DNA of 64,000 nt from positions 1,711,652 to 1,775,651 of the forward strand of contig NZ_KB899241.1 in assembly GCF_000378125.1 (NCBI RefSeq). The letters are read 5' to 3'. Positions 47,792 through 58,864 of the stretch are shown here, piece by piece. The notes under the pieces are model-generated. The model searched no databases, had not been told where the DNA came from, and saw only the letters and a list, made by a program, of their open reading frames with translations. The first letter of the stretch is position 1; each line of letters opens with the position of its first letter. The DNA is from Rudaea cellulosilytica DSM 22992. GTDB taxonomy: Bacteria; Pseudomonadota; Gammaproteobacteria; Xanthomonadales; Rhodanobacteraceae. The position numbers and the translations under genes were made by a program.

Positions 47792-49651
47792 CAGAGCCAG
47801 GTTCTCGCGCAAGCCCGCATGTTCGGGCAACTGGCGCAAGGCCTGGGTCAACAGCGTCTCGGCGCGGTCGAAATTGCCTGAGTGGAGGTTCGCCAAACCG
47901 GCGAGATTGAGTGCGTTGATATCACTCGGTTGCGCCGCGAGCGCGCGTTCGAGGTAGTCGAGCGCACGTTGTGAATCTTTCTCGCGCAGGTATTGCTGGC
48001 CAACGAAGATCAGCGTCTCCGGCTGGTCGAGCAGCGGCTGGAAGAATGCGACCCATTTGCGATGCAGTTTGGCGTGGAAATGCGCGCGCTGCACCTCGTC
48101 GGTGTTGCTGCCGTGACCGACGCCGGACTCGCCGATGAATGCATTCCAGATGCACGTCGTCGCATCGACGAACTGGAAGTCGCAGCGCGTGGCGCAGTTG
48201 ATGAAGAAGTCGTGGTCCTCGTAGACCGGGAATTCGGGATCGAAACGCACGCCTTCGTCGACCAGGCTGCGATGGAACAGCGTCGCGGCCGGATGCGAAC
48301 GGTTCTGGTAGTACAACTGCACCGGGAAGCTCGCGAATCCGACGCGGCCAAGCGGTTTTCCGCCTGCGTCGACCACGCGCGCGCGCGAGTAGACGACACG
48401 CGCCCCGCGCGCGCGCGGCGCGGCCAACAGCGTCGCGACGTGCTGCGGCAGCAGTTCGTCGTCGTCGTCGAGAAAATTGAGCCACTCGCCGCGGGCAGCT
48501 TCGAGTGCCGCGTTGGCCGCCTCGGGCCGCGGCAACAGGCGGTCGGGTTGCGGACGGACCAGTCGCAGCGAACGACCTTTCCAGGTTTCCGGTAACGCAC
48601 GGTGGCGGCCTCCGCATGCGGCGACGACGACGATCTCAAGGTTCGGCCAGGTCTGCGCCGCCGCCGAATCGAGCGCACGCGCGAGCGTCGGGCGATCCAT
48701 GCTGCGGATCAGGATCGAAACCAGCGGCGTGTCGTGTTGCGGAACCAGCGTCGGATTGGCATCGCGCGCCGCCGGTTCCGTACCCACCGACATTTCATCC
48801 AAGGCTCGTATCGCCAGCGGATGACCGGGCTGCAGATGAAGAGCCTGATCGAAGCATGCGCGCGCGGCGGTGGCGTCGCCGCCCAGAAAATACTGGCGGG
48901 CAGTGAACAGAACGGCGTCCACGTCGCTCAGCCAGTGGCGCAAGGCTGCATCCCACTTGCGTCGGATCTTGCGCAGGCTTTGCGTGCGCTGCGGCGCATC
49001 GTCGTTCGCGCCGAAGCCGCAGCCCGAATCACCTGCCTGCGCGTGCCATAGGCAAGTTGCCGCGTCGACATAACGGAATTCGCTGCGCGTCGCGCAGTTG
49101 ATCTGGAAATCATGATCCTCATGCACGGCGAAGTCGGGATCGAAGCGCACGCCTTCGTCGACCAGGCTGCGCTGGAACAGCAGCGCGCAGGTCGTCGCGC
49201 GGCTGTGGAAATACAGCTGCACATGATTGCCCGCGTGGCTGACGTGGCCAAGCGTGCGGCCGGTTGCATCGACGACGCGCGTGCGCGAGAACACGACGCG
49301 CTCATCTTCGTTGCGCGGCGCGGCGAGCAGCGTGGCAAGGTGTTGCGGCAGCAGCTCGTCGTCGTCGTCGAGAAAGTTGAGCCATTCGCCACGAGCCGAG
49401 ACCAGGCACAGATTCGCCGCATCGGCCCGCGCCAGCCTGTCGCCAGACTCGGCAAACACCAAGCGCAATGGCCGGCCGTTCCAGGTTTCCGGCAACGCAC
49501 GATGCGTGCGGCCGCAGGCCGCGATAACGACGATCTCGAGATTGGGCCAGGTCTGCGCTGCGGCCGAGTCGAGCGCGCGCGCCAGCGTAGGCCGATCCAT
49601 GCTGCGGATCAGGATCGAGACCAGGGGCAGGGCGGGGATAGGTTCGTTCAT
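47750..49651 (-). CDS. Tandem duplicated GT2 glycosyltransferase with TPR repeats
   Basis: This 633-residue protein is built of two near-identical units of about 300 residues. Each begins PLVSILIRSMDRPTLARALD, carries the metal motif NFLDDDDELLPQH and an acceptor region (LVDEGVRFDP, then EDHDF), and ends with tetratricopeptide-like helices; the final TPR block is about 555-625. The DNA copies are about 900 bp apart and still closely similar, so the duplication is fairly recent or kept alike by gene conversion. Both catalytic motifs are intact. The likely role is transfer of two sugars to a surface glycan. A GTG at 49732, inside pyrF, is an alternative start; the ATG lacks a good ribosome site. 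Confidence 0.88.
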   Translation of the reverse strand: MNEPIPALPLVSILIRSMDRPTLARALDSAAAQTWPNLEIVVIAACGRTHRALPETWNGRPLRLVFAESGDRLARADAANLCLVSARGEWLNFLDDDDELLPQHLATLLAAPRNEDERVVFSRTRVVDATGRTLGHVSHAGNHVQLYFHSRATTCALLFQRSLVDEGVRFDPDFAVHEDHDFQINCATRSEFRYVDAATCLWHAQAGDSGCGFGANDDAPQRTQSLRKIRRKWDAALRHWLSDVDAVLFTARQYFLGGDATAARACFDQALHLQPGHPLAIRALDEMSVGTEPAARDANPTLVPQHDTPLVSILIRSMDRPTLARALDSAAAQTWPNLEIVVVAACGGRHRALPETWKGRSLRLVRPQPDRLLPRPEAANAALEAARGEWLNFLDDDDELLPQHVATLLAAPRARGARVVYSRARVVDAGGKPLGRVGFASFPVQLYYQNRSHPAATLFHRSLVDEGVRFDPEFPVYEDHDFFINCATRCDFQFVDATTCIWNAFIGESGVGHGSNTDEVQRAHFHAKLHRKWVAFFQPLLDQPETLIFVGQQYLREKDSQRALDYLERALAAQPSDINALNLAGLANLHSGNFDRAETLLTQALRQLPEHAGLRENLALLHRVRDAATAQKQ

Positions 49652-49694
49652 CTGAGGAGGGCGGCTAACGACGCCCGTTGCACGACCGTCGCGT

Positions 49695-50534
49695 TCAAGG
49701 GCGGGCGTGAAGGTGCCGGTTGATTTCTTCACGCATCGTGAGGGATGCCTTGCGCGCCGCGGCGGCGAAATCCTCGCCGCTGCCGGCGTAGAGGATCGCG
49801 CGCGACGAACTGATGATCAGCCCGTCGCCGCTGCGCGTGCTGCCATTGCGCACCACCGCTTCGGCGTCGCCGCCCTGCGCGCCGACGCCCGGCACGAGAA
49901 TCGGCATGTCGCCAACGAGCGCACGCACCTGCGCGAGCTGCTCGGGCCAGGTCGCGCCGACGACGAGGGCGCAGTTGCCGTTCGCGTTCCAGTCGCGCGC
50001 GATATTCATTGCGACGTGCTGATACAGCGGCAGTTCGCTGCCGTCCGCGCCACGCACGATGAGCTCCTGCAGGTCCGCCGCGCCGGGATTGGAGGTGTGG
50101 CAGAGCAGGATCACGCCCTTGTCGGCGCGGTCGAGAAACGGCTGCACCGAGTCGCGGCCGAGATAGGGATTCAGCGTGACCGCATCGGCGCCATAGCGCT
50201 CGAACGCTTCGTTCGCGTAGTGCTGCGCGGTCGAGCCGATGTCGCCGCGCTTGGCGTCGAGGATCACCGGCACGCCGGGATGTTTCTCGTGGATGTGCGC
50301 GATCAGCCGTTCCAGCGCATCCTCCGCACGCCGCGCGGCGAAATGTGCAATCTGCGGCTTGTAACAGCAGACGAGATCGGCCGTCGCATCGACGATCGCA
50401 GTACAGAATTCGTAGATCGCGTCGGGCCGCCCGCGCAGGTGCGCGGGGAACTTCGATGGTTCCGGATCGAGGCCGACGCAGACCAGCGAATTGTTGATTC
50501 GCCACGCTTGTTTCAGGGCCTCGATGAAATTCAT
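49695..50534 (-). CDS. pyrF: Orotidine 5'-phosphate decarboxylase (type 2)
   Basis: This 279-residue enzyme makes UMP from OMP. The active-site cluster [15 protein letters not shown] starts at residue 93, with Asp93, Lys95 and Asp98. The length and the motifs [14 protein letters not shown] and [12 protein letters not shown] place it in the long (type 2) PyrF group. It ends 43 bp before the GT2-TPR ATG in the same direction and starts 12 bp after the ettA stop, so the three may share a transcript. Confidence 0.95.
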   Translation of the reverse strand: MNFIEALKQAWRINNSLVCVGLDPEPSKFPAHLRGRPDAIYEFCTAIVDATADLVCCYKPQIAHFAARRAEDALERLIAHIHEKHPGVPVILDAKRGDIGSTAQHYANEAFERYGADAVTLNPYLGRDSVQPFLDRADKGVILLCHTSNPGAADLQELIVRGADGSELPLYQHVAMNIARDWNANGNCALVVGATWPEQLAQVRALVGDMPILVPGVGAQGGDAEAVVRNGSTRSGDGLIISSSRAILYAGSGEDFAAAARKASLTMREEINRHLHARP

Positions 50535-50546
50535 GCGGTTCGCACC

Positions 50547-52208
<1,662 letters not shown>

Positions 52209-52380
52209 TGATTGCTCCGTGGGAGGCGCCGTACCCAAACACGAGTTGACGCGCCTGCAAGAAAAATGCTGGCAGCCGCGACGGCCTTGGGACAGGCGCG
52301 TCGAACGAGTGCCGCACCAATTATCGCCGATGGCCGCCGCCGCCGCCACGTTTTGCCGTGCCGAAGGCGGCAATAACCCG

Positions 52381-52386
52381 TAAAAT
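52381..52386 (+). promoter_or_regulatory. Possible -10 element for glyA
   Basis: TAAAAT, matching five of six consensus bases, lies 31 bases before the glyA ATG in the ettA-glyA divergent gap. A TTGCCG at 52353 is too far (22 bases) to be a normal -35. Confidence 0.35.
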
Positions 52387-52416
52387 AGCCGGCCCTTGCC
52401 CCGGAGATGCGGTCCG

Positions 52417-53670
52417 ATGTTTGCAGCGAACCTGAAGATCGAAGGCTACGACCCCGAACTGGCTGCCGCGATTGCGGCGGAAAAGCAGCGCCAGGAGGAT
52501 CACGTCGAGCTGATCGCATCGGAAAACTACGCCAGCCCGCGCGTGCTCGAGGCGCAGGGTTCGGTGCTGACCAACAAGTACGCCGAGGGTTATCCGGGCA
52601 AGCGCTACTACGGCGGCTGCGAGTTCGTCGACATCGCCGAGCGCCTCGCGATCGAGCGCGTCAAGCAGCTGTTCGGTGCCGACTATGCCAACGTGCAGCC
52701 GCATTCGGGCTCGCAGGCGAACCAGGCCGTGTATTTGGCCCTGCTCAATCCGGGTGACCGCATTCTCGGCATGTCGCTCGCGCATGGCGGCCATCTCACT
52801 CACGGCGCCAAGGTCAATGCGTCGGGCAAGCTGTTCGACGCCGCGCAGTACGGCGTGAACGAGCGCGGCCTGATCGACTACGACGAGGTCGAGAAGCTCG
52901 CACTCGAGCACAAGCCGAAGATGGTCGTGGCCGGATTCAGCGCCTACTCGCAGGTCGTCGACTGGGCGCGCTTCCGTGCGATCGCGGACAAGGTCGGCGC
53001 CTACCTGTTTGTCGACATGGCCCACGTTGCCGGCCTCATCGCCGCGGGCGTGTACCCGAATCCGCTGCCGCACGCGCATGTCGTCACTTCGACGACGCAC
53101 AAGACCCTGCGCGGCCCGCGCGGAGGCATCATCGTCGCCAGGGGTGCGGGCGAGGAGATCGAGAAGAAGCTGCAATCGATCGTGTTCCCCGGCATCCAGG
53201 GCGGCCCGCTCATGCACGTGATCGCGGCCAAGGCGGTCGCGTTCAAGGAAGCGCTCGAGCCGGAGTTCAAGGCCTATCAGCAGCAGGTCGTGAAGAACGC
53301 GCAGGCAATGGCCAAGGCGATCATCGCGCGCGGCTACAAGATCGTCTCGGGCGGCACCGAAAATCACCTCATGCTCGTCGACATGATCGGCAAGGGCGTC
53401 ACCGGCAAGGACGCCGAAGCCGCGCTCGGCAAGGCGCACATCACGGTCAACAAGAACGCCGTGCCGAACGATCCGCAGAAGCCGTTCGTCACCTCGGGCC
53501 TGCGCATCGGCACGCCGGCGGTGACCACGCGCGGCTACAAGGAACCCGAATGCGTCGCCCTTGCCAACTGGATCTGCGACGTGCTCGACGCGCCGAGCGA
53601 CGAACGCGTGATCGCCGGCGTGCGCGGCAACGTCGAGATGCAGTGCAAGGCGTTTCCGGTCTACGGTTGA
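52417..53670 (+). CDS. glyA: Serine hydroxymethyltransferase
   Basis: This 417-residue PLP enzyme converts serine and tetrahydrofolate to glycine and methylene-THF. The PLP lysine is Lys229 in [13 protein letters not shown], the same number as in E. coli GlyA. Conserved [17 protein letters not shown] and the glycine loop [15 protein letters not shown] are present. The start is the ATG giving [12 protein letters not shown], with GGAG upstream. nrdR begins 11 bp after the stop, so glyA likely heads the long run to pgpA. Confidence 0.98.
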   Translation: MFAANLKIEGYDPELAAAIAAEKQRQEDHVELIASENYASPRVLEAQGSVLTNKYAEGYPGKRYYGGCEFVDIAERLAIERVKQLFGADYANVQPHSGSQANQAVYLALLNPGDRILGMSLAHGGHLTHGAKVNASGKLFDAAQYGVNERGLIDYDEVEKLALEHKPKMVVAGFSAYSQVVDWARFRAIADKVGAYLFVDMAHVAGLIAAGVYPNPLPHAHVVTSTTHKTLRGPRGGIIVARGAGEEIEKKLQSIVFPGIQGGPLMHVIAAKAVAFKEALEPEFKAYQQQVVKNAQAMAKAIIARGYKIVSGGTENHLMLVDMIGKGVTGKDAEAALGKAHITVNKNAVPNDPQKPFVTSGLRIGTPAVTTRGYKEPECVALANWICDVLDAPSDERVIAGVRGNVEMQCKAFPVYG

Positions 53671-53681
53671 GCAGGGCCTAG

Positions 53682-54209
53682 ATGCACTGCCCGTTCTGTC
53701 AATACAACGACACTCGCGTGATCGATTCGCGCGAGACCGACGACGGCGCGACGATTCGCCGCCGCCGCGAGTGCCCGCAGTGTGGCGAACGCTTCAATAC
53801 GTTCGAGACCGCCGAGCTGAAATTGCCGACGGTGGTGAAGAGCGGCAATCGTCGCGAAAGTTTCGACGAGCGCAAGCTGCGCACGAGCTTCGAGCGCGCG
53901 CTGCAGAAGCGCCCCGTCGCGACGCACGACGTCGACTCGGCGATCCGCGAGATCGTCAACGACCTGCGCCGCACTAGCGAGCGTGAGATTTCCTCGCGCC
54001 ATATCGGCGAACTGGTGATGCGCGAACTGAAGAAGCTTGACCAGGTCGCCTATGTGCGTTTCGCCTCGGTCTATCGCAGCTTCGAGGACGTGCAGGCGTT
54101 CCGCGAGGAAATCGAGAAGCTCGAACGCGACCTGCCGGCGATCGAGGGCCTGCAACTGCCGCTGCTTGGCGACGTGGTCGTGCCGATCGAGAAGAACAAG
54201 AAGCGCTGA
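53682..54209 (+). CDS. nrdR: Ribonucleotide reductase repressor NrdR
   Basis: This 175-residue regulator has a zinc ribbon (Cys3, Cys6, Cys31, Cys34) and an ATP-cone domain (about 49-139; [20 protein letters not shown]). It represses nrd genes in response to ATP/dATP by binding NrdR boxes; I did not see clear NrdR boxes in this window. It is coupled to ribD by TGATG. Position before ribD is the common proteobacterial arrangement. Confidence 0.97.
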   Translation: MHCPFCQYNDTRVIDSRETDDGATIRRRRECPQCGERFNTFETAELKLPTVVKSGNRRESFDERKLRTSFERALQKRPVATHDVDSAIREIVNDLRRTSEREISSRHIGELVMRELKKLDQVAYVRFASVYRSFEDVQAFREEIEKLERDLPAIEGLQLPLLGDVVVPIEKNKKR

Positions 54210-55303
54210 TGTCCGCTGCGGGTGCCGCCTTCTCCGCCGTCGACCACGCGCATATGGCGCGTGCGCTGCGGCTGGCCGAGCGTGGCCTGTACACGACGCA
54301 GCCGAACCCGCGCGTGGGTTGCGTGATCGCCCAGGGCGAGGAGATCCGCGGCCAAGGCTGGCACGAACGCGCGGGCGAAGCGCATGCCGAAGTCTTCGCG
54401 CTGCGCGACGCAGGTGCGCGTGCGCGCGGAGCGACGGCCTATGTCACGCTCGAACCCTGCGGTCTGCACGGACGCACGCCGCCGTGCGCGGATGCGCTGA
54501 TCGCGGCCGGGGTCGCGCGCGTCGTGATCGCAAGCGAAGACGCGTTCCAGCGCGAAGGCGGTGCCATCGAGCGCATGCGCGCGGCTGGCATCATCGTGGA
54601 GCCGGGCCTGATGCGCGAGGCCGCGCGCGAACTCAACCGCGGCTTCTTCGCGCGCATCGAGCGCGGCCGGCCTTGGGTGCGCATCAAGCTGGCGATGAGT
54701 CTCGACGGCCGCACCGCGCTCGCCAACGGCGAGTCGAAATGGATCACGGGCGAACCCGCGCGCGAGGATGTGCAGCGTTGGCGCGCACGCAGCTCGGCAA
54801 TCCTGACCGGCAGTGGCACCGTGCGCGCCGACGATCCGCGCCTGACGGTGCGCCTGGCGTCGCCGCACACGGCGCCGCTGCGCGTCGTGCTCGACCGCGA
54901 GCTGCGCACGCCGCGCGGCTCGCATTTGCTCGACGGTAGTGCGCCGACACTGATTTTTCATGCGCCAGACGCGAGGCCGGCGCACGACGGCTTCGCTCGG
55001 GTCGAACTGGCCGCGATTGCGGTTCGCGACGGACGCCTCGACTTGTCACAGGTGTTGCACGAACTTGGTCGACGCGGCGTCAACGAGTTGCAGGTCGAAG
55101 CCGGGCCGACGCTGTGCGGCGCCTTGCTGCAAGATGGATCCGTGGACGAATTACTTTTGTACGTCGCGCCGGTCGTGCTCGGCGACAAGGCGCGGCCGCT
55201 GCTCGCCTTGTCCGAACTGAATGACATGGCGCAGGCAAAGCGTTTTCGCGTCACCGATCGGCGCCAGATCGGTGACGACTCACGGATTTTGTATCGGGAA
55301 TAG
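54209..55303 (+). CDS. ribD: Riboflavin biosynthesis deaminase/reductase
   Basis: This 364-residue bifunctional enzyme catalyses steps two and three of riboflavin synthesis. The N-terminal deaminase has the zinc site His59-Ala-Glu61 with Cys84 and Cys93 (PCGLHGRTPPCADA). The C-terminal reductase (about 150-360) carries RPWVRIKLAMSLDGRTAL, SAILTGSGTVRADDPRLTVR and the end motif LLQDGSVDELLLYVAPVVLG. It overlaps the nrdR stop by one base and is followed 3 bp later by ribE. Confidence 0.97.
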   Translation: MSAAGAAFSAVDHAHMARALRLAERGLYTTQPNPRVGCVIAQGEEIRGQGWHERAGEAHAEVFALRDAGARARGATAYVTLEPCGLHGRTPPCADALIAAGVARVVIASEDAFQREGGAIERMRAAGIIVEPGLMREAARELNRGFFARIERGRPWVRIKLAMSLDGRTALANGESKWITGEPAREDVQRWRARSSAILTGSGTVRADDPRLTVRLASPHTAPLRVVLDRELRTPRGSHLLDGSAPTLIFHAPDARPAHDGFARVELAAIAVRDGRLDLSQVLHELGRRGVNELQVEAGPTLCGALLQDGSVDELLLYVAPVVLGDKARPLLALSELNDMAQAKRFRVTDRRQIGDDSRILYRE

Positions 55304-55306
55304 CTC

Positions 55307-55897
55307 ATGTTCAGCGGCATCGTTCAATCGGTTGGAAAAATCGCGGCGATGGAACCACGTGGCGGCGATGTGCGCCTCGTGGTCGACGCAGACGGCCTCG
55401 GCGTCGACGGCATCGCGCTCGGCGACAGCATCGCCGTAGCCGGCGTCTGCCTGACCGTGGTCGCGATCGACGCGACGCGGCTCGCGTTCGACGTATCGAA
55501 TGAAACCCTGGCGTGCACGAGTCTTGGCTCGCTGGTTGTGGGTTCCGGCGTGAACCTGGAGAAGGCACTGCGCCTGGCCGACCGTCTCGACGGCCATCTT
55601 GTTTCGGGCCATGTCGACGGCGTCGGCCGCGTGCTCGCGATCGAGCCTGACGCGCGCTCGCAGCGTTGGACGTTCGAAGTGCCGGCGGAACTGGCGAAGT
55701 ACATCGCCGGCAAGGGCTCGGTCTGTATCGACGGTACGAGTCTGACCGTTAACCAGACCGACGGCGCGCGTTTCGGCGTGAACCTGATTCCGCATACGAT
55801 CGCGGTGACGACGTTCAAGGACCGGCGCGTCGGTGATGCGATCAATGTCGAAATCGACCTGATCGCGCGTTACGTCGAGCGATTGCTGCGCGGCTGA
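55307..55897 (+). CDS. ribE: Riboflavin synthase alpha chain
   Basis: This 196-residue enzyme has two lumazine-binding beta-barrels (about 1-95 and 96-190). The N-terminus MFSGIVQSVG, the SVAVAGVCLTV-like motif (SIAVAGVCLTVVAIDATRL) and GSVCIDGTSLTVNQTDGARF mark the family. It forms riboflavin by dismutation of lumazine. No FMN riboswitch precedes the cluster. Confidence 0.97.
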   Translation: MFSGIVQSVGKIAAMEPRGGDVRLVVDADGLGVDGIALGDSIAVAGVCLTVVAIDATRLAFDVSNETLACTSLGSLVVGSGVNLEKALRLADRLDGHLVSGHVDGVGRVLAIEPDARSQRWTFEVPAELAKYIAGKGSVCIDGTSLTVNQTDGARFGVNLIPHTIAVTTFKDRRVGDAINVEIDLIARYVERLLRG

Positions 55898-55898
55898 T

Positions 55899-56735
55899 AT
55901 GCGCTGGCTACGCCAACCAGTTGGCGCGTTGATTGCGGAACTCGTGATCCTTGCGCTGCCGCTCAACGCGGCGTATCGCTTCGCGATGCAGGTCGTCTAT
56001 CGCCTCGACGCGCTCTGGGGCGCGCTGTTCGCGCTCGTTGCGGCGGTGATTGCCTGCAACGCGTACAACCTTTACGCGCGTTTCGTCGCACGGCGCGCAG
56101 CAGACGAACTCGCACCGCGGCACGCAGACGGGGCGTTGTACGGGCTCGCGCTCGGCGCGCTGCTGATCGGCATTGTCGTGGCTGCACTCGCGCTCGCGAG
56201 CGTTGCCAAGTTCGATGCGGGTGGCGCGTTCGCGCGTGCCGGCCTGCCCGGCGTGGCGATCCTCGCCGGCACGTTCGAGGAGCTCGTCGCGCGCGGTGTC
56301 GTGCTGCGCAATCTGGAAAACGTGTTCGGTAGCTTTGCCGCGATCGCCTTGTCCGCGCTGCTGTTTGCTTCATTGCATATCGGCAATCCGGGCGCGACGC
56401 CGCTGTCGATTGCCGCGCTCGGCATCGAAGGCGGGGTGATGCTCGGTGCGGTCTATGTCGCCACGCGTTCGCTGTGGTGGACGGCCGGTATCCATGTGGC
56501 ATGGAACTTCACCCAGACCGGTCTGTTCGGCATTGCCGATTCGGGGCATTCGGGGCAGGGCCTGCTGCGCACCGAACTCGTCGGTCCGGACTGGCTGACC
56601 GGCGGCGCGTTCGGCATTGAGGCGTCGCTCGTCAGCGTCGTGCTTTGCGTTATCGTGGCGGCGTTGTTCTTGATTTACGCGCATCGGCGCGGGCACTTCG
56701 TGCCGCCATTCTGGAAACGAACTCATGCAATTTGA
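55899..56735 (+). CDS. CPBP-family intramembrane metalloprotease
   Basis: This 278-residue protein has about seven membrane helices and the conserved CPBP (CAAX protease-like) motifs: EELVAR (Glu-Glu-x3-Arg) at about residue 127, FASLHIGNP at about 150 and HVAWNFTQ near 200. These form the metal/catalytic site of the Rce1-like family, and all appear intact. Bacterial members process or mature peptides or are part of bacteriocin immunity; the substrate here is unknown. It begins 1 bp after ribE and overlaps ribBA by 11 bp, so it is embedded in the riboflavin operon. Confidence 0.88.
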   Translation: MRWLRQPVGALIAELVILALPLNAAYRFAMQVVYRLDALWGALFALVAAVIACNAYNLYARFVARRAADELAPRHADGALYGLALGALLIGIVVAALALASVAKFDAGGAFARAGLPGVAILAGTFEELVARGVVLRNLENVFGSFAAIALSALLFASLHIGNPGATPLSIAALGIEGGVMLGAVYVATRSLWWTAGIHVAWNFTQTGLFGIADSGHSGQGLLRTELVGPDWLTGGAFGIEASLVSVVLCVIVAALFLIYAHRRGHFVPPFWKRTHAI

Positions 56736-57819
56736 CCCCATTGAAGACATCGTCGCCGACATCCGCGCCGGGCGCATGGTCATTATCGCCGACGACGAGG
56801 ACCGCGAGAACGAAGGCGATCTGATCATGGCCGCGCAGGCGGTCACCGAGGAATCGATTGCCTTCATCGTGCGCCATTCGAGCGGCATCATCTGCCAGCC
56901 GATGCTGCGCGCGCGGCTCGAGGAATTGCAGTTGCCGCAGATGGTGACCGACAACAGCGAGAGCCATCGCACTGCGTTCACGATCTCGGTCGACTACCGC
57001 CACGGCACGACCACGGGCATCTCCGCGGCCGACCGCGCGCGCACGATCCGCGCGCTGGCCGATCCGACATCGCAGGCGTCGGATTTTGCGCGTCCCGGCC
57101 ACATCTTCCCGCTGCGCTACAGCGAGGGCGGCGTGCTCACGCGCGCCGGCCACACCGAAGCGACGATCGACCTCGTGCGTCTGGCCGGCCTGCCGATGCT
57201 GTCGGGCATCCTCGTCGAGATCGTCAACGACGACGGCACGATGAAGCGCGGTGCGCAGCTGATCGCGTTTGCGCGCGAACACGGGCTCAAGGTCGGCACG
57301 ATCGCCGACCTGATCCGCCACCGCCTGCAGACCGAGAAAACCGTCGCGCGCGCGTTCGAGCGCGAAGTGCAAACCGAATTCGGCGCATTTCGTCTGGTCG
57401 GCTATCGCGATGCCCTTTCGAGCCTGCCGCACTTTGCCCTCGTGCGCGGCAAGGTCGACGACGGTGCGCCCGTGCTCGCGCGCGTGCATGTGCGCGATAC
57501 GCTGAGCGACGTGTTGCACCTTGCCGACACGCCGGCGGGCTTCTCCCTCAGCGCGGCATTGCGGCGCGTGGGTGAGGCAGGCCGCGGTGTCGTCGTCGTG
57601 CTTGCCGATGCAAAGGAGGCGGCGGGCGCGCTCGAACGCCTCGAAGCCGGCACGCGCCGCGAAACCGAGACCGGCCACGACGGCCGCCAGCACGGCCTGG
57701 GTGCGCAGATTCTCGCCGACCTCGGTGTGCGCCGCCTGACCGTGCTCGGCACCAAGCGGCGCTTCCACGGCCTCGATGGCTTCGGCCTCGAGATTGCCGG
57801 CTACGAGGAACCGGCGTAA
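56725..57819 (+). CDS. ribBA: RibB (DHBP synthase) with degenerate RibA-like half
   Basis: This is a 364-residue fusion. Residues 1-205 are an intact 3,4-dihydroxy-2-butanone-4-phosphate synthase (DDEDRENEGDLIMAA, HSSGIIC, HGTTTGIS, GGVLTRAGHTEATIDL). Residues about 210-360 follow the GTP cyclohydrolase II fold, including GAQILADLGVRRLTVL, but the zinc-binding cysteines and the GECLT-type loop are absent, replaced by HVRDTLSDVLHL. The C-terminal half therefore probably has no cyclohydrolase activity, and a true RibA must be elsewhere. It overlaps the CPBP gene by 11 bp. Confidence 0.94.
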   Translation: MQFDPIEDIVADIRAGRMVIIADDEDRENEGDLIMAAQAVTEESIAFIVRHSSGIICQPMLRARLEELQLPQMVTDNSESHRTAFTISVDYRHGTTTGISAADRARTIRALADPTSQASDFARPGHIFPLRYSEGGVLTRAGHTEATIDLVRLAGLPMLSGILVEIVNDDGTMKRGAQLIAFAREHGLKVGTIADLIRHRLQTEKTVARAFEREVQTEFGAFRLVGYRDALSSLPHFALVRGKVDDGAPVLARVHVRDTLSDVLHLADTPAGFSLSAALRRVGEAGRGVVVVLADAKEAAGALERLEAGTRRETETGHDGRQHGLGAQILADLGVRRLTVLGTKRRFHGLDGFGLEIAGYEEPA

Positions 57820-57902
57820 CCCAACGCGCCGATCGGTCCGCGGGCACGCCCTTCCGGTAAACTATGCGTTGCGGAATCCTCCGCGCCTGCCTGCGTTTCC
57901 CG

Positions 57903-58409
57903 ATGCCGAACTATTCCGGCGAATTGCGCCCCCACGTGGCGGCGCGATTCGCGATCATCGCCAGCCGCTGGAATCCCGGCATCGTCGACGTGCTTGTCGA
58001 CGGTGCACAGCGCGCGCTGCGCGAGCACGGCGTCGCCGACGCGGCGGTCGATCTCGTGCGCGTGCCTGGCGCGTGGGAGATTCCGGTCGTGGCGACTCGG
58101 CTCGCGCATGCGGGCCGGCACGCGGCGATTCTCGCGCTTGGCTGCGTCGTGCGCGGCGACACGCGTCACTACGAGCACGTCGCCGACGGCTGCGCACAAG
58201 GCCTCATGCGTGTCGCGCTCGATCACGGCGTGCCCGTACTCAACGGCGTGCTTGCGGTCGAGCGTCATGCCGACGCGCAGGCGCGCGCCGGTGGCGCGCA
58301 CGGCAACAAGGGCGAGGAAGTGGCACTCGCTGCAATGGAAATGGTGGACCTATGCGAAAAACTGAACGTTGCGATCAAGACGGCGATCGAGGGCGGACGC
58401 GATGAATAA
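57903..58409 (+). CDS. ribH: Lumazine synthase
   Basis: This 168-residue enzyme condenses the RibB and RibD products to 6,7-dimethyl-8-ribityllumazine. Conserved [24 protein letters not shown] and the catalytic histidine in [12 protein letters not shown] (His89) are visible; [15 protein letters not shown] is the C-terminal motif. An ATG at 57864 is an alternative start that would add 13 unlikely residues. No good ribosome site precedes the chosen ATG. It overlaps nusB by 8 bp. Confidence 0.95.
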   Translation: MPNYSGELRPHVAARFAIIASRWNPGIVDVLVDGAQRALREHGVADAAVDLVRVPGAWEIPVVATRLAHAGRHAAILALGCVVRGDTRHYEHVADGCAQGLMRVALDHGVPVLNGVLAVERHADAQARAGGAHGNKGEEVALAAMEMVDLCEKLNVAIKTAIEGGRDE

Positions 58410-58863
58410 GCCCCGCGCCGACGGCGTCGACCTCAACGCGCGTTCGCGCGCGCGTCGGCGCGCGCTGCAGGCCATCTATGCCTGGCAGCTGAGCGGCAAT
58501 TCGATGGCGAAAGTGATCGACGAATTCCGCCACGAGCAGGACATGGAAGTCGCCGATCTCGAATACTTCGAGGACCTGCTGCGCGGCGTCGATGCGCACT
58601 GCGCCGAGCTCGACGCGGCGCTGGCACCATTCCTCGACCGCAGCGTCGCCCAGGTCGATCCGATCGAGCGCGCCGCGCTGCGCCTCGCCGCGTACGAGCT
58701 GCGCCATCGCATCGACGTGCCGTACCGCGTCGTCATCAACGAGGCGATCGAGGTGACCAAGCGCTTTGGCGCCGACCACGGTCACACCTACATCAATGGC
58801 GTGCTCGACAAGTTCGCCGCGCAGGCGAGGCAGGCGGAGTACGCCGCAGGCGCGCGCGGTTGA
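58402..58863 (+). CDS. nusB: Transcription antitermination factor NusB
   Basis: This 153-residue all-helical protein has the N-terminal RNA-binding Arg-rich helix ([20 protein letters not shown]), [19 protein letters not shown] and the conserved [20 protein letters not shown], then NGVLDKFA. With NusE, NusA and NusG it promotes rRNA antitermination. ribH-nusB-thiL-pgpA is the standard gammaproteobacterial order. Confidence 0.96.
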   Translation: MNKPRADGVDLNARSRARRRALQAIYAWQLSGNSMAKVIDEFRHEQDMEVADLEYFEDLLRGVDAHCAELDAALAPFLDRSVAQVDPIERAALRLAAYELRHRIDVPYRVVINEAIEVTKRFGADHGHTYINGVLDKFAAQARQAEYAAGARG

Positions 58864-58864
58864 C

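Noticed and set aside
53671-54209. FMN riboswitch before the riboflavin genes
   Set aside because: ribD overlaps nrdR, so there is no leader for it, and I found no FMN-element-like sequence before ribE or ribBA.
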